A stretch of 64,000 nucleotides of DNA from positions 11,355,595 through 11,419,594 of the forward strand of contig JANAVB010016199.1 of assembly GCA_029216955.1 (NCBI GenBank). The letters run 5' to 3'. Source of the stretch: Iris pallida. Its lineage: Eukaryota; Streptophyta; Magnoliopsida; Asparagales; Iridaceae. The notes beneath the pieces were generated by a model that was given only the letters and a program-made list of their open reading frames with translations, did no database searches and was not told where the DNA came from. Positions 37,483-51,308 of the stretch are shown piece by piece. The stretch's first letter is position 1. Every line of letters begins with the position of its first letter. Made by a program: the position numbers and the translations under genes.

Positions 37483-37795
37483 GTAGACCGTGTTTATTTT
37501 CATGCAGTAGACCTTGTAGATCGTGTTTATTTTCATACAGTAGACCTTGTAGACCGTGTTTATTTTCATGCAGTAGACCTTGTAGACCGTGTGTATTTTC
37601 TGCAAGTAGATATTGTAGACCGTGTTTATTTTCTGCAAGTAGACATTATAGACCGTGTTTATTTTCTGCAAGTAGACATCGTAGACCGTACTTATTTTTC
37701 TGTAAAGTAGACATCGTAGACCGTACTTATTTTCTGCAAGTAGACATTGTAGACAGTGCTTATTTTCTTGCAAGTAGACCTCGTAGACCGTGCGG
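37483..37795 (+). repeat. 33-bp tandem array in C second LTR
   Basis: Nine units of 33-35 bp begin gtagaccgtgtttatttt, one fewer than in the 5' LTR. Unit subtypes appear in the same order (catgcag type first, ctgcaag type later). Confidence 0.88.
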
Positions 37796-38298
37796 TATAG
37801 TGCCCCAGATCGATCACATATCAACGGTACTTCTAACAGTTGGGGAAAGTATTTTGTGTCTATTTATTGCTATTGGTTTTCCGTATTTATTGTTTATTTT
37901 CAAAACTCATGATTGATGTCTAACCTTTGTTTTATAGTCATTTTCTTTATTTGAAATTGTATTCAGTGAATTGTGCTCGTTCTATTCCTGACTGGAAACC
38001 AACATTTTCAGGTTAGCCGTGGATTTACTTAGCATGGGAGATACGGGGTACTTGTAGACAAAAGCCTAGAGACTAGCTAGATAGTGGAGTTGTAGTCAAT
38101 CAAATATTTGTACAAGTTTATATTTTTCTACAAATGTAAAACTTATGAATATTGTAAGTTAAATTGATTATGTGAATGAGCATTATTTGTGATTTGATCT
38201 TCATGGCCGTGACAGCATTCTACCGCCGACACTGCGGCGTAGGCTGGCTTGGACACGTCTCATATCCGTTTAAAAAAAAACGGGTGCGGGTCGTGACA

Positions 38299-39299
38299 AG
38301 TTTTTGTGGTGGCCCATGCAGGTCTGTTTTCGTAAATCATACGAACTCGCGATGGTACTTAAGTTAGTTGTACTATTGCGAGCCTGCGGCAAGGAAATGC
38401 TCATTCACAAATTAATATTAATTTAATTTAAGTGAATGACTAATGCTAGGAGTCCCCTATACAAATTTACCGATGGGTAGTCTAGGCCATAGAATTTTAG
38501 ATGAGGGCTATTAATTTTGATAGTTTTTTCAGATCCCCATAGGTACACTATTACCTCTTGGTATGGCGATATGATCTAAAGTAGATAGATGATTCACTTG
38601 GTGAGGTAGAGCTTCCTAGGATTAATGATCTAACCTTGATAAATTATTCGATTCCTTCTCTTTGCCTCTTTAGACATCATCCTTATATCTTAGTCCGAAT
38701 TGCCTATTTAGTTCCTATTTTGCCTAAGAATTTTATTTTATATATAATTTCTGATTACGTTACCCATGTATGAACCTCGAGTTTGTTTCGATTCAAGTTT
38801 TTTCTCAAAGGCTTGAGTACATATGAAATAGATACTAGGATATTGGTATTTCTGTCTTTGGTTATTCCTTCCTATTAAATCTTTTATGTTAAAGGGTTGT
38901 GAACGATAGACAAATACCTACGCTCTATTTCATAGTCAACATGTTTGAATCTCTAGAAGCTCATGAATTCTTACAGATATAGTTAAAGGAATGTTAGTTA
39001 ACTCATAATGGCAGGACAGCAGCGCACTGTCGCCATTTAACTAAATTTTGGAAACTATGGATACACTGCAGCCAGCAGCGCACTGGCGAGACACAACCCC
39101 TAGAGGTGAAATTAGTTTAAGAAAATATAGGTGATGGGATATTACCAAAACTATGGCTAGTGGTCCTCTCTTGATCGTAGATACCCTTGAGCCAATATTG
39201 GATAGAGTTAATAAGTGTTCGATTTGTATCATATTGAGTTACGAAACCAAGGGTTTACCACAGCCAGAGTATACGGGCGTGGCGTAATCTGTGGTGAAA
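38299..39299 (+). mobile_element. Second, truncated copy of C internal 5' region
   Basis: It repeats 20107-21099 almost base for base, starting with a second primer-binding site (38307-38322), and ends at gtggtgaaa. The next bases belong to B's LTR. About three A residues could be shared at the join. No coding sequence is present. Confidence 0.9.
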
Positions 39300-39301
39300 A
39301 A

Positions 39302-40641
39302 GATGTCCGCCGTTGGACCCGCTTTGCACCAAAAAGCGTGTCAGGGTCAATAGTCTCTAAAATCATCAAACTACATGTCTACGGATTTGGTTTGATGATA
39401 CGAACCCAACGGTATGTCCAATTTTGGATTCTGGTGGGTCGTACACAAAATCGCCCGTTAAATCGGATCGTGGGGCCCATAAAACGACGATCCGATCAAC
39501 TGTCTCAGAATCGGACCAAACTTGGCATACAGGACCATAAAAATGATACGGTCCTGTTGGCGCAAGTTTCGTCTCGATCTGGCGAACCTGCACAAAGTAA
39601 TTAGAGTTTTTACAAAGAGACCGATACGGTGAATTTCGACGGATACGCTTCAAATTTGTCGCACACACGTGAGAAATTTGAATTCCGTCAAAGCCCACAC
39701 GTCCACGAAGTCAATACGCACCTTTCGGTGCTTTCGGTTCGCATCCACGTCGCCCGGATTGGCGGGATGCACGTCGTATCGAAGGATTTTAGGATTTTCA
39801 GAACATGTTTTTCCTCAATTTCTATTCAATTTCATTTACTAGATACAAAGCCATAAATAAAACTAATAATGGGGTTTATATCTCGGTTAGGTTCTCTATG
39901 ACTCTGTTCAAACACAATTTTGAAATAGCGAAAGGATCAGCGAGAAATCGCCTTCCAAACCGATGTTGGGACTGGATTCGTATTCTATTTTTGAACATAT
40001 TTTTCGTGACTTCAAGTCGATTTCTCCTAAGCTTTTATTATGATCTATACTAATCTAATTAATGTGATGTAAATTCGGTTGGGTTGGGAGCATACCAGAA
40101 AAGACGGCTTGCAAATCGGTCGATCGAGTGTCGCAATATTGCGCGACGAAGTTGGCTTCATGCAGCGCGATTACTGCTGTTGCATCTGTGAAACGGTTCC
40201 CGGCCGTGGCATGGCTGGTCGACGACGGCCATGGTGGTGGCCGGCCAGCAGCGGAGGCGCGCGCGCAACAACCTGGGGTTGGGGTCGGCGCTGGTGTTCG
40301 GATTAAGGATTAGGTTTCGACTCTTCCGAAAGGACTCTATATATATATATGTATACCGACGGTTTAAGCCTGGGGTGGTCGGGCTTAGCATGGCTCGGCT
40401 GGTTGGTTGCTCGGGCTGGGCTCGATTAGGCCTGGGCTTGCTGGCTGCTGTGTTCTTCTCATATATATAACTAAGTATATTTATATATATCTATATGTAT
40501 ACACACATATATATAAATATATATGTATATTTGTATATACATACACATATACGCCCATATATATGTATTTGTATATACATGCACATATACATCTACATAT
40601 ATATATTTATATATACATACACATGTACACCTATATAAATA

Positions 40642-40724
<83 letters not shown>

Positions 40725-40806
40725 GTATACACCTATATATATTTATATATTTACATATACATTCACATATACATATATATATTTTTATGTACACATACAC
40801 ATATAC

Positions 40807-40888
<82 letters not shown>

Positions 40889-41191
40889 TTATAACTCAAT
40901 AATATAATAAATAAATAAATAATCTTCGGTAAGGGTTAAGTCGCAACTTGGCCTGATTTTCCTAGTTAGAACATCACTATGGCTCGGCCTTCCCTACCAG
41001 AGCTAATACACTAGTCAAAGCACGCCACTGCACTATCCGTGCCATGATTTCTAGTCGTCTTGTACTCCTATTCCTAACCATGACTAAAATCGTCTACCGT
41101 AATAATTAACTAATTAATTATTTATAAAATCTAAAAATTACCATTTAAATAATAATAAAATATTTCAAAATTTTTGGGAAGGGGAGCTATA
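39302..41191 (-). repeat. 5' LTR of element B, second part
   Basis: It resumes B's right LTR at the point equivalent to 12614, so about 131 bp of LTR are missing at the join with C. It runs through the AT-rich microsatellite zone (about 40480-40882) and skips the segment equivalent to 14263-14595. It ends ggggagctata at 41191, followed by the target duplication tgagt. Confidence 0.87.
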
Positions 41192-41196
41192 TGAGT

Positions 41197-42100
41197 GGCT
41201 GGAGAATGCGGAGAGGACATTGAAGATGGCACGGATCCCGGATGACCTGAAGGTGGAGGTGGCGAGCATGCGACTCTTTGACCTTGCCAGAGCTTGGTAC
41301 CAGAAGGAGCCCCAGTTAGCTGAGCCCCAGGTTTCTTGGGCAGATTTCAAAACTCTGTTCAAGGAGAAGTTTTTCCCTGATGTGGAGCAGGATGAGCTTC
41401 GAATGCAGTTCGAGGCGTTGCAGCAGGGGACCATGACAGTTGCGGAGTACACTTTAGAGTTTACTCGACTCAGCAGGTTCACGGAGAACCTAGTCAGAGC
41501 ACCAGAGGACAGAGCTTGGAGATTCAAGAAAGGCTTCACCAGGGAGCTGCGGCATGCAGTGGCGATTAGTTAGGCGACGACGTATGCGAGCATCCTCAAG
41601 ATTGCACAGGCTGTAGAGAAGGAGGCAGATCCGAAGCTGAAGAGGGACCGGGATATTGGCAGCAACAGTTTCCAAGCACCAGCGAAGAGGGCCCAGACTC
41701 AGATTCATGCGAGGCCACAGCATCCGATACAGCAGCATCACCGTCCAGCCAGAATTCATGCACATCAGCCTCAGAGACAGCAGCAGGCAGTTACTTGCGT
41801 ATTCTGTTACCGGCCAGGACACCGCTTCGACGAGTGTCGCAAGAGGCTCGGGCTTTGCTTATTTTACGGATCAGACGCCCATCAGATAAGGGACTGCCCA
41901 CAGGCTGCAGCTCGATTGACAGGAGGACCTCGAGGAGCTGGAGGACCACCACCTGTACCATCCAGAGCTCTATTAGCTGCACCACAGAGGTTTCAGGCCT
42001 TACCTACTCAGCAGCAGCATTTCGTACATCATCAGCAGCAGAGGGGACCACCACAGCAGGAACGTGCTTACGTCATGGTCGCAGTTGAGAAGGATGAGGC
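41197..42100 (+). pseudogene. A gag, C-terminal part with zinc knuckles
   Basis: Gag resumes after B with WLENAERTLKMARIPDD, RLFDLARAWY, FKTLFKEKFFP and EALQQGTMTVAEYTLEFTRL. An in-frame TAG lies at 41571-41573, consistent with a CAG-to-TAG change. The frame then continues open to the nucleocapsid. The first knuckle is intact (CVFCYRPGHRFDEC, 41796-41837). The second (41856-41897) has Tyr in place of its second Cys, CLFYGSDAHQIRDC, so zinc binding there is doubtful. A Gln-rich linker leads to protease. Together with 10934-11300 this was one Gag, split by B. Confidence 0.9.
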
Positions 42101-42601
42101 AGTTCCAGATGTGATCACAGGTTCTATCCTTTTATATTCTTTTCCTGCCATTGCATTATTTGATTCTGGAGCGACACATAGCTTTGTATCATATGAGTTT
42201 CTGCATAGACACGGCTTCACACCTAAGCCCACTAGGAGGAACTGTCGGATTATGACTGGAGGAGGGGTAGTGCCAGTTAGTGAGATGGTGGATTGCCCTA
42301 TCACTATAGCTGGACAGACGCTTAGGGCTCGACTTCTAGTGATGCCATTGCCCGAATTTGATATAGTCTTCGGCATCGACTGGATGAGCGAGCAATTTAC
42401 TGTAATAGACTGCCATGAAGGGAAGGTGATTTTCAGCCCGCCTGGAGTTCCACTGTTCGAGATCAGCAGACGGATTACAGAGAGGCTAAAGGGAGCATAC
42501 TTCGGAGCAGTTGCAGAAGACCAGGAGTTGCCTCACCCATTGATTGCAGAGTTTCTCGACATCTTTCCCGAGGATCGTTGCCAGGATTGCCGCCAGATTG
42601 A
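42101..42601 (+). pseudogene. A aspartic protease
   Basis: This is the same frame as the Gag C-terminus. The active site Asp-Ser-Gly lies in ALFDSGATHSFVS (near 42158-42190) and the C-terminal block FDIVFGIDWM near 42358. The frame derails near 42570. The next conserved segment, LPGLPPD, is in another frame and ends at TGA 42599-42601, just before the RT frame begins. The protease would cut the Gag-Pol polyprotein inside particles. Confidence 0.85.
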
Positions 42602-43870
42602 GATGTGGAGTTCAGCATCGAATTAGTGCCGGGATCAGCGCCGAAGTCCCAGTATTGCTACAAGATCAACCCGAAGAAAGCTGCAGAGTTGAAGGCCCAG
42701 ATTGTTGAGTTGGAGGGCAAGGGTTCTATTCGGTCCAGTGCTTCACCCTGGGGAGCACCGGTACTCTTTGTGCCCAAGAAGGATGGGACTATGAGGATGT
42801 GTATCGATTACCATACACTCAATAACATCACCATCAAGAATAAATACCCTTTGCCGCGGATTGATGAGATGTTTGATCAGCTGAGTAGGGCGAAGGTCTT
42901 TTCCAAGATTAACCTTCGGTCGGGATATCATCAGATGAAGGTTCGGGAGCAGGATATTCCGAAGACAGCTTTCAATACCCGTTACGGCCAGTATGAATTC
43001 TTGGTGATGCCGTTCAGACTTACCAATGCCCCAGCAGTGTTTATAAACTTGATGAATAAAATTTTTTCACAAGTATTTGGATAAGTTTGTCGTAGTCTTC
43101 ATTGACGACATTCTGATCTATTCGAAGACCGAGAAGGAGCATATGGAGCACCTGCGGATTATGTTGGAGATTTTACGAAAGAAGAAGTTGTATGGAAAGC
43201 TCTCGAAGTGCGAGTTCTTCCTGGACCGAGTGGAGTCCTTGGGGCATGTGGTGACTGGAGAGGGGATTTCTGTAGATCCTAAGAAGATTGAAGCTGTGGA
43301 AGCATGGGCACCTCCCAAGTCAGTAGCTGAGATTCGTAGTTTCCTAGGTCTAGCAGGATGCTATAGAAAGTTTATGAAAGATTTTGCCAAGATAGCAGAG
43401 CCAATGACGAAGCTTATACGGAAGGACGAGGAGTTCATCTGGAGCAACGCTTGCCAGTCAGCATTTGAAGAATTCAAGAAAAGACTCACTACAGCGCCAG
43501 TTCTAGCTTTGCCATCTGGATCGAAAGGTTTCGTCATCTACAGCGATGCTTTAGGGAAGGGCTTGGGATGTATGCTTGAGCAGAACAAGAGGGTCATTGC
43601 TTATGCTTCTAGATAGTTGAGGCCTCATGAGAAGAATTACCCTACACATGACTTGGAGCTTACAACAATCATTTTTGCCTTGAAACTGTGGAAGCACTAT
43701 TTGTATAGAGAGAGAGGACATCTTCACGGACCACAAAAGCCTGAAGTATGTCTTTACTCAGAAGGAGCTGAATATGAGGCAGCACAGATGGTTGGAGTTC
43801 ATGAAGGATTTCGATATCAATCTGCAGTACCACCCTGGGAAGGCGAATGTGGTGGCAGATGCTCTTAGTC
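42602..43870 (+). pseudogene. A reverse transcriptase and RNase H (broken)
   Basis: RT begins [10 protein letters not shown] (42605 on) and shows [17 protein letters not shown] and [14 protein letters not shown]. In motif A the catalytic Asp is replaced by Asn (AAC 42911-42913, [10 protein letters not shown]), which should abolish polymerisation. A frameshift in a T run near 43062-43070 precedes the intact FIDDILIYS box. RNase H has [13 protein letters not shown], then a TAG at 43614-43616 and another frameshift near 43715 before [25 protein letters not shown] closes the domain. Two frameshifts, one stop and a lost catalytic residue make it dead. Confidence 0.9.
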
Positions 43871-45414
43871 GATATCCTGTAGCTATATTTCTCACTATGG
43901 ATCGGCATCTTTTGGAGGATCTTGAGAGTCTGGGGATCGAGATAGTTCTTCCAGGAGTTGGAGGGCAGCTGATGCACATGCAGATACAATTAGGACTGTT
44001 AGAGAAGATCAAAGAGGCCCAGTTTCTTGATGAGGGACTCCGATGTCTCAGAGGCCAGGCAGAGATAGGATTGCTTGATGATTTTACTATTACAGAGGAT
44101 GGATCCCTGAGGCACGGAAACCAGTTGTGTGTGCCCAAGGATTTGAGAGATGAGGTTATGCATGAAGCCCACCAGTCGCAGTATTCTATTCATCCTGGAT
44201 CTACCAAGATGTACAGGGATCTGCGAGAATATGTTTGGTGGTATGGGATGAAAAGAGAGGTTGCCAGATTTGTTTCCAGATACCTTGTGTACCAGCATGT
44301 CAAGACGGAGTGCCAGAGACCAGCAAGATTGCTCCAGCCTTTACCTATTCCGGAATGGAAGTAGAAAAATATCACCATGGACTTTGTCTCTGGTTTATCG
44401 TGTACGCCCAGTGGCAAGGATGCTATTTGGGTTATCATGGACAGACTGACGAAGTCTGCTCATTTCATTCTATTCAAGGTAGGGCTGTCGACCGAGAAGC
44501 TTGCAGACCTCTACATGCGACAGATCGTACGGATTTACGGGGTACCGGTGAGCATCGTTTCAGGCAGGGACAACCGTTTTATATCACACTTCTGGAGGAG
44601 TCTACAGCTGAGCTTGGGGTCACAGTTGAAGTTCAGTACCGCCTATCATCCACAGATGGACGGACAGTCCGAGAGGACCATTCAGACATTGGAAGACATG
44701 CTACGGGTTTGTACACTCGATTTCGGCAGTTCGTGAGAGGATCATTTGCATCTAGTGGAGTTTGCCTATCACAACAGTTATCAGGCTAGCATCGAGATGA
44801 CCCCGTTCGAGGTGCTATATGGGCAGAGATGTCGTACACCTTTATCTTGGGACGACGTTGGCGAGAGGGCTTTCCTTGGGCCAGAGATGGTGGTAGACTC
44901 AGCTGAGAAAGACAGACTGATCAGAGAGCATCTCAGAGTTGCGCAGGATCGGCAGAAGCACTGGACGGACAGCAGCAGACGGCCACTGAGTTCGCAGTTG
45001 GAGATAGTGTTCCTGAAGATCTCGACGACCCGAGGCGTCATTCGTTTCGGCAAAGGCGGAAAGCTCAGTCCGAGATTCATCGGGCCTTTCGACGTGACGG
45101 CACGGATTGGCGAGGTGGCATATCGACTAGCGCTTCCAGCCAGCTTGGAGGGTGTACACGATGTTTTTCATGTGTCCCAGCTCCGATGCTACATTCCAGA
45201 TCCGAGCCATATAGTGGACTACTCAGAGCTAGAGGTGGGTCCGAGCTTGACCTACGAGGAGCAGCCAGTAGAGATCCTTGATCGGAGGGAGAAGCGCCTG
45301 CGAAATCAGACTATACCGCTTGTTGGAGTCATGTGGAGACATCACTCTCCGAAAGAGTCCACATGGGAGCACGAGGACGAGATGCGAGAGTGCTATCCTA
45401 GCTTGTTTGCTTGA
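43871..45414 (+). pseudogene. A integrase and chromodomain (broken)
   Basis: This is a single frame with stops at 44362-44364 (TAG) and 44734-44736 (TGA), both at positions where relatives have Trp. The zinc finger keeps its His residues ([10 protein letters not shown]), but its first Cys has become Tyr (RYLVYQHVK region), so it is damaged. The first catalytic Asp (IMDRLTKSAHF) and the Glu ([12 protein letters not shown]) are present. The second Asp is Gly (GGC 44563-44565, IVSGRDNRF). The chromodomain is recognisable: PVEILDRREKRLRNQTI, VMWRHHSPKESTWEHE and CYPSLFA, ending at TGA 45412-45414. Confidence 0.9.
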
Positions 45415-45504
45415 TTGTATTCTAGTATTCAAAAATCTGATTTCAATAAATGACTTATGTTTGAACCTCTTTTGAGATTTTGAAACTTATTTTGTGGGTC
45501 TTCG

Positions 45505-45540
45505 AATTTCGAGGACTAAATTTTTCAAGGGGGAGAGATT
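45505..45540 (+). promoter_or_regulatory. Pre-polypurine hairpin and polypurine tract of A
   Basis: aatttcgaggactaaatt (45505-45522) is followed by caagggggaga, then the LTR at 45541. One stem pair is lost relative to the perfect versions in D and E. Confidence 0.65.
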
Positions 45541-48500
45541 TGTAACTCCACTTTCCTATTTTTTAAGAAATTAAAGTTTTCTAACAATAAATAATAAGTT
45601 TAGTTTTAAATAATAAATATTATGACTTATACTTTTGGGGGGAAATTAGTTAAGAGCAGGAATTTTAAATTTGAAAGTTTGTTATAACAAACTTGGGACC
45701 CACACTCATTCTCTTTTCTAACTAATTTTCGGAATTCCATGAAATAATGAAAAGGGGGAGGGTCTTTTTGGTTATAAGCCTGAGAGTGGAGGGGGTTATG
45801 TGCGTAATTCCTTCTTTTCTTTTTTCTCTATTTATTGAGAGTAGAGATCAGAAATTTATTTTCGCTCAAACCTCTCTCCTGAGAGCTTCTCGAGAGCTCT
45901 GTTCTTCCCCGATCCTCAGTAAACCCTAACCCTATTTCTTTATTTCCTCTGGATCGACGAAGTTGGAGGCGGTGATGGCGACTGCGACGTAAGGGACGAG
46001 CGGCAACGATTCCTCTTCCATAGTCGATTGAGTGCTCCAGCCGGATATCTAAGAGGCGCCACTCCACGACGAAGTCCGACGGCATCTCGTTGAGGGTGGC
46101 TAGCGTTGGGCAATTCTCTTTCCAGATCGAAGCATACAGCTCGATCTCGACACTCTCGTGTTCCTTTCGATCTCGGGACGGTGAGCTCTCGAATCCTCTG
46201 TTCTTCGTTTCCTCTTGATTTAGTGTGATCGATTATTCTCGATCTGGAAATTTTAGTAATCCAAAAACTTTCTTTTCGAAGCAATGAATGATCTGTCCGA
46301 GCCTCAAATTTGGACTGGTGAGTTTTGATTAATTCTTTGATTCTTGAGTATGTGTTCTTGGAGTGATGTTCTAAACCGATTGATTAATTCCTTCTATATT
46401 TCGTTAGTGTTGTTGTGAGCAATTCTTTTAACTCTGGTTAGATTGGTTCCGGGTTGGAAGAAGAATTATTTGAGGTAACTGTATCTGGATTTTCGTTTGA
46501 AATTTTTCTAAATTGGCTTCCTGATTTCCTTCTTAATTTTTGTGCGAATTTGCTTGTCGAATTGATGCAGTATACTGAGATCGGTTGTGTCGAAGTCCTG
46601 GACTCGCATCTTTGTTTCTGAGTACATCCTTCAGGTAATTCTTCGCAAATTTCATATCTACTCAGTTCTGTGCTTGGGTATTTGGTTATAATTCTCAGTG
46701 TGTTGTGTCCTTTCATGTGTTGCGATCGTGTGTCCGTGTTGCTCCTGACTGACGGACGGTCCGTGTCCGAGTTATGTTCATTTCGACTGTGTGTGTTACG
46801 GTTAGGATCGGAAGTGTTCAGACCTCAAATCAGTATTTAACCTTGGTATATTTTCCTTCTGATTCAAGGAAGATTGATGCAGTGTTCGTGTCCGGATTTT
46901 GTGCCGTTCATGTTGCTCCTAATGGAAGCTGGTTCGTGTCAGATAAGGAGTATCCGACCGTGTAGAGTCCGGTCGTGTCTAGTACGTGGGGGCGGGGGGG
47001 GGGGGGGGGGGGGGTTGCTGCAATATTTTCTTCATCTCAGCGTTTTCCTGGAGAAGTTGTGTGTGGGTTTTTTTTTTTCTATTTAAGCAACAACAACTAT
47101 ACTCTTAATTTTGGGTTCATATAATTATGTATATTGATTGTATATGCAATTCCATTTGAATTCAATTTTACCTAGTTGTTGTTAATTCTAAGATTTTCTC
47201 TTAGCCCTTGGGTTTGATTTCATGCTTAGGTTAATTATTTTGTCAACCGAGATTCAGAGCTGTTGAGTGTGTATTTGGCTAAACCTTAGTTTAGACTCTG
47301 TCATTTCAGGATCTTCTCTTTGAATTCTAATTTAGTTGTAATTCTTGTATTATATTGTTTCTCATTTAAATATTTGAGTAATGATGGGAATTTATTGTGG
47401 GATCACTGAAGGGGCTTCCTAGAATATGTATTAAAGATATGTGTCCTTTGTGTGTGGGATGGGTTACAGGTAGTTGTTTGGGTCCTTGAAGTTGTTTGGT
47501 TATGTGAGCTAAGATTGGCTACCATAGAATATTTGGGCTTCGAAATCACTATGAAGCTGGGCTTTGTGGCATGATGCTCCAAATTTATATGGGATTATTA
47601 TTTTTCTTTTGCTACTGTGATGAAGTTTTATAAAAAAGTAAATAGCATGGTTGGTGTGGTTATTTCCTATAGTAAAGGATGCTTTGGTTTGTAGAGAGTC
47701 AGGTTGAATAAAGTTGCTAGATGTTTGAACAAGAGATAAAACAAAAATGTTAATTGGTTTAATAATTCTTAAGGATAGTCTGTAGTCATTTTGACAACTA
47801 GTAGAGATGTACAAGGTAGAGTGGATGGTTAGTTAAAGACTAGTGAACAAATGAATATATAGAACTTGTTTAGTTTTTTTTAATCAACTTATAATCATTA
47901 ACAAGAGGACATCCAGCTCTTTTCACTACCCTTGATCATCCAGAGCAAGGCAAGTATTTTTCGATGGTCTTGTGCATTTACATATCTTGTACCTTTCTTG
48001 TGACACGTCATGACACGATATCCTGTACCCTGTACTTTCATGTTCTTGTACTTACTTGTGTCGGGTGGAGAAATACACGAGCTATGTGACCAAACCCCGG
48101 CTACCATATTCATGTAGATAGCTTAGGCCTCGCATCGTGCACGTGGGTCCTAAGCCGTACCGATATTCATGTACTCATGTACATGCTCCTGTACTCACCC
48201 CAACCGGTCACATAGGCTAGTTGTATTTCAAACATGGTGCACTTGTCATGTCTTGTACTTCAAATTCATGATTATATTTCTGTACTTCAGTTCCTGTACT
48301 TTACATTCGTGTACTTTATTTCCTGTATTTTCATTCCTGTACTTTCATGTTCATTTTCTGTATTTCATATTCATGTTCTCCTGTACTTATTTTCCATATC
48401 ATGATATTCTTGTTCAATACCTAGAACTATACTTTGCTCCGCTCCTGACTAGGATATGTTGCAGGTGAGATGGAGGCTCTGTGTAATACATATTATGGCC

Positions 48501-48822
48501 GAGAGCCTGTAGATGCAGTAGAGCCAGCTGGAGTTGCTCTTGACTTAGAGGCTGAGGAAGCCTAGCACTTTACCCCTTTAGTAGTCTATATTTCTTGTAT
48601 TTAAGACTATCAGACTTTACTTTCATTTGTTGGAAATGTAATAACTTTTAGACATGTACTTTACTTTGATTCTGGGATTCGTTTATAGATGCTGTGTTTC
48701 ACATTTATTCCTGTTTATCTGGTTAGATTTCCCTAGATTGGTACAGCTTACTTCATCGTGTCTAACGATGAAGGCTGGGCGTGTCCGACTCGTGTCCGAT
48801 TATTTGGGAGCAGGTCGTGACA
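45541..48822 (+). repeat. 3' LTR of element A
   Basis: 3282 bp matching 7443-10730, from tgtaactccac to aggtcgtgaca. It includes a telobox pair (45921-45935), a G run broken by one C (46988-47014) and a cctgtactt-rich zone (about 48169-48420). The scattered substitutions relative to the 5' LTR make A clearly older than D. Confidence 0.93.
46988..47014 (+). repeat. Poly-G tract in A 3' LTR
   Basis: Five G, one C, then about 21 G, at the position matching 8902-8927 in the 5' LTR. Confidence 0.85.
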
Positions 48823-51308
48823 GGACCTTCCGAATTGTAACGGCCCACGACACCGTTCTACCCCTCCCGGTCTGCCGGGAAGATCTTCTGGGAAGAGGCG
48901 AGCTGGTACTCACGTCCGTAACCTTCTTTCTCCCGCGGGAGACGACAACCTCCTTCCTTTTTTATCATGGAACCAGCTTAGTGGAAGCTTTCCTATTATG
49001 AGTAATATCAGGAAGAGGTCATTCAGTATCCTTTCATTGAGGTGCTGCAACAATAGGCTCCTCAATAACGACTCTCTGTTAGGGCACTGCAGCTGGCTCA
49101 GTTGAGGGTGCGGTGCCTTCCCTTCTGTGACCCCCCATTGCGCGCACTCATCCTATATCAGCAAGAGTCGAGGCAAGCCTAGTCTCCGATATTAAACTCT
49201 GCTCATGGTCATACCGAGAATGAAGGGTATTGACCTGAATATAGAACTTGGCAGCAGCAAAGAGCATGTGGGTTTCTGGCTTATCTTCTGGCAGGGTAAA
49301 AATTGCCCCCGTACATCCAGCATTGTAGTAGCCCCATGCACGTGCCCCGTCGATCAGGCTTCCTATCGACTGTAGATGAGGGATGGGGTTGCCCAAAAGA
49401 AGTTGGCTGTAGCTGAACTGCCGTACAAAGTGACTCGGCAGATAAGGTTCCAGGAAAGTGTGGTTCCTATTCCTGAGCACCAGGTGGGAAGTCCTGATGG
49501 ACTGGAGCCAACAAGAACGCCCCAATAGGAAGTCTAGTAGTGAGTGCTCCCTCATCTACTAGAGTGTCTCCTGTACGGCCACTACCAGACGGAGGCAACA
49601 CTCTGAAGAATTCATAATTCTGCAGGAAACTCAAAGCCTTCCTGCAAACAGGCACCCCTGTGACGGTCCAATCTACATCTTTGAACCTCCGAAGAAGGCA
49701 TCTCCCACCAAAGAGTCTGCCATCAGCTCGACATTCATTAGTTTGGGACAATGCAGCACTAGCCATCCCATCAGATAATTAAAGGAAAATTTAGTCATGA
49801 CAAAATCCTTTCTGCCATCGGGTATCACCACATTAACAACGAAGTGTCGCAAGCCTCGTTGGATAGCGCAGACCATCGTAGGAAGCAGGGCAAGCTGGCA
49901 TCCAAAGGCCAGCTTTACAGCTAGAAGTATCATACCCCGGCTTATTCTTTCAATAGACCCTGAACCACCAGGGACTACACAATCACGGAGCCATGTCATC
50001 AGAAAAGCGGCCAGCACAGCCTTTTCAGACAGCTTGAACTCGGCCTGCCTGAAGAAATGATAAACTGGGAAGTTCCCCTCGGGATCATCACTATCTTCGG
50101 CATCTATAGCCCAGTGATCTGCCATCAATTGCTCTATCTCAGATTTCGTCGAGGGCTTGCGAGTCGAGAAAGAGACTGGTCCGTCTCCTTCTTCTCTGAT
50201 GAAGATGTAGTTGGTCCAGGCTCTCGTATGGGGAATGGACCCCTCAGTCTTACCCTTCTTTGTGACCTGGTGACAAATAAAGAGGTGACATGGTAACTCT
50301 TTGTACACGTCCATTATCTCGGAGTTCTCTCTCTCCAAATCCAGGAGTTCCTTATCACAGGGGACGTATTCTTCGTATGGCTCGGTCCCCTAGAAAAGTT
50401 TTGATATCGCCTACATCCCGTGAAGAGCCAGACCCATCTCCCTACCTGGAGTGAAGAAGGTACACGTGTGATAGTTATAAAACTCCACTAATGAGATAAA
50501 CATAGGCCAGTTAACCTTTATGCCATATTGGGTGGCTCTAACGGCATCAAAAATGGCCAGTAACTTTTAGGGTGGCCTCGTAAGTTGAGAGCACCTATCC
50601 AGTAAGGTCGCTCCAGAATGGGACAGAGTATCTCCAACCTTCCATCCATAGCTTCCCTTCTGGATACTCCTCCTTCTTTGACAGCATCAGGTTGGAGAGA
50701 GTCTCAGCAGCGTAAGGGTGAAGATCAGTCGGGACATCGTTTATTATGGCCCCAGGATGCAGCCCCCTCGTGGAGTTGGACGTGGAGCCCTTGGCACACT
50801 TGAAAGTGTCCTTCTTTTAGTCACCAGAGTTGAATTAGATCTTGCCAGAAATGACTCCATACAGTTCAGGGGTCAGGTCCCATTTTATTTGCCTCCGCAC
50901 AGCTAGATCAGTAAACGCTGACAAAGGGTATTGACGTTTCATCGATGGTAACTATATCCGTTGGTTATTTAAACTGACCACCAGAGGGTCTTTTAGACAT
51001 ATCATCTCGTCGTCCTCAAATCCCAGGCTGTCACCAAACAAGAAGTACGGTCTCTTAAAGCTCCGTGCCCCTCCGAGTGTGAACTTCTCATCATTCATCA
51101 TCTGCTTTAAGAAAATTTTATCCTGCTCAAGCAGAGTGATCACCCACACCGAAGGCTGGTCATGGCTGATCTTCACCTGAGCTTTTGTGACCATTATGGC
51201 GACGAGGCTTGAATCCAGGGCATGGCGGGCAGAGCCAAGAGGAATCCTACCAAGAGCCGGGACAACCATGTCAATTGCGAAGACATAAGGAAAAGTCAGA
51301 CTTATAAT

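Noticed and set aside
49797..50296. Plus-strand ORFs in the region of the T antisense gene
   Set aside because: They are shadows of the minus-strand coding sequence, which has the recognisable conserved blocks.
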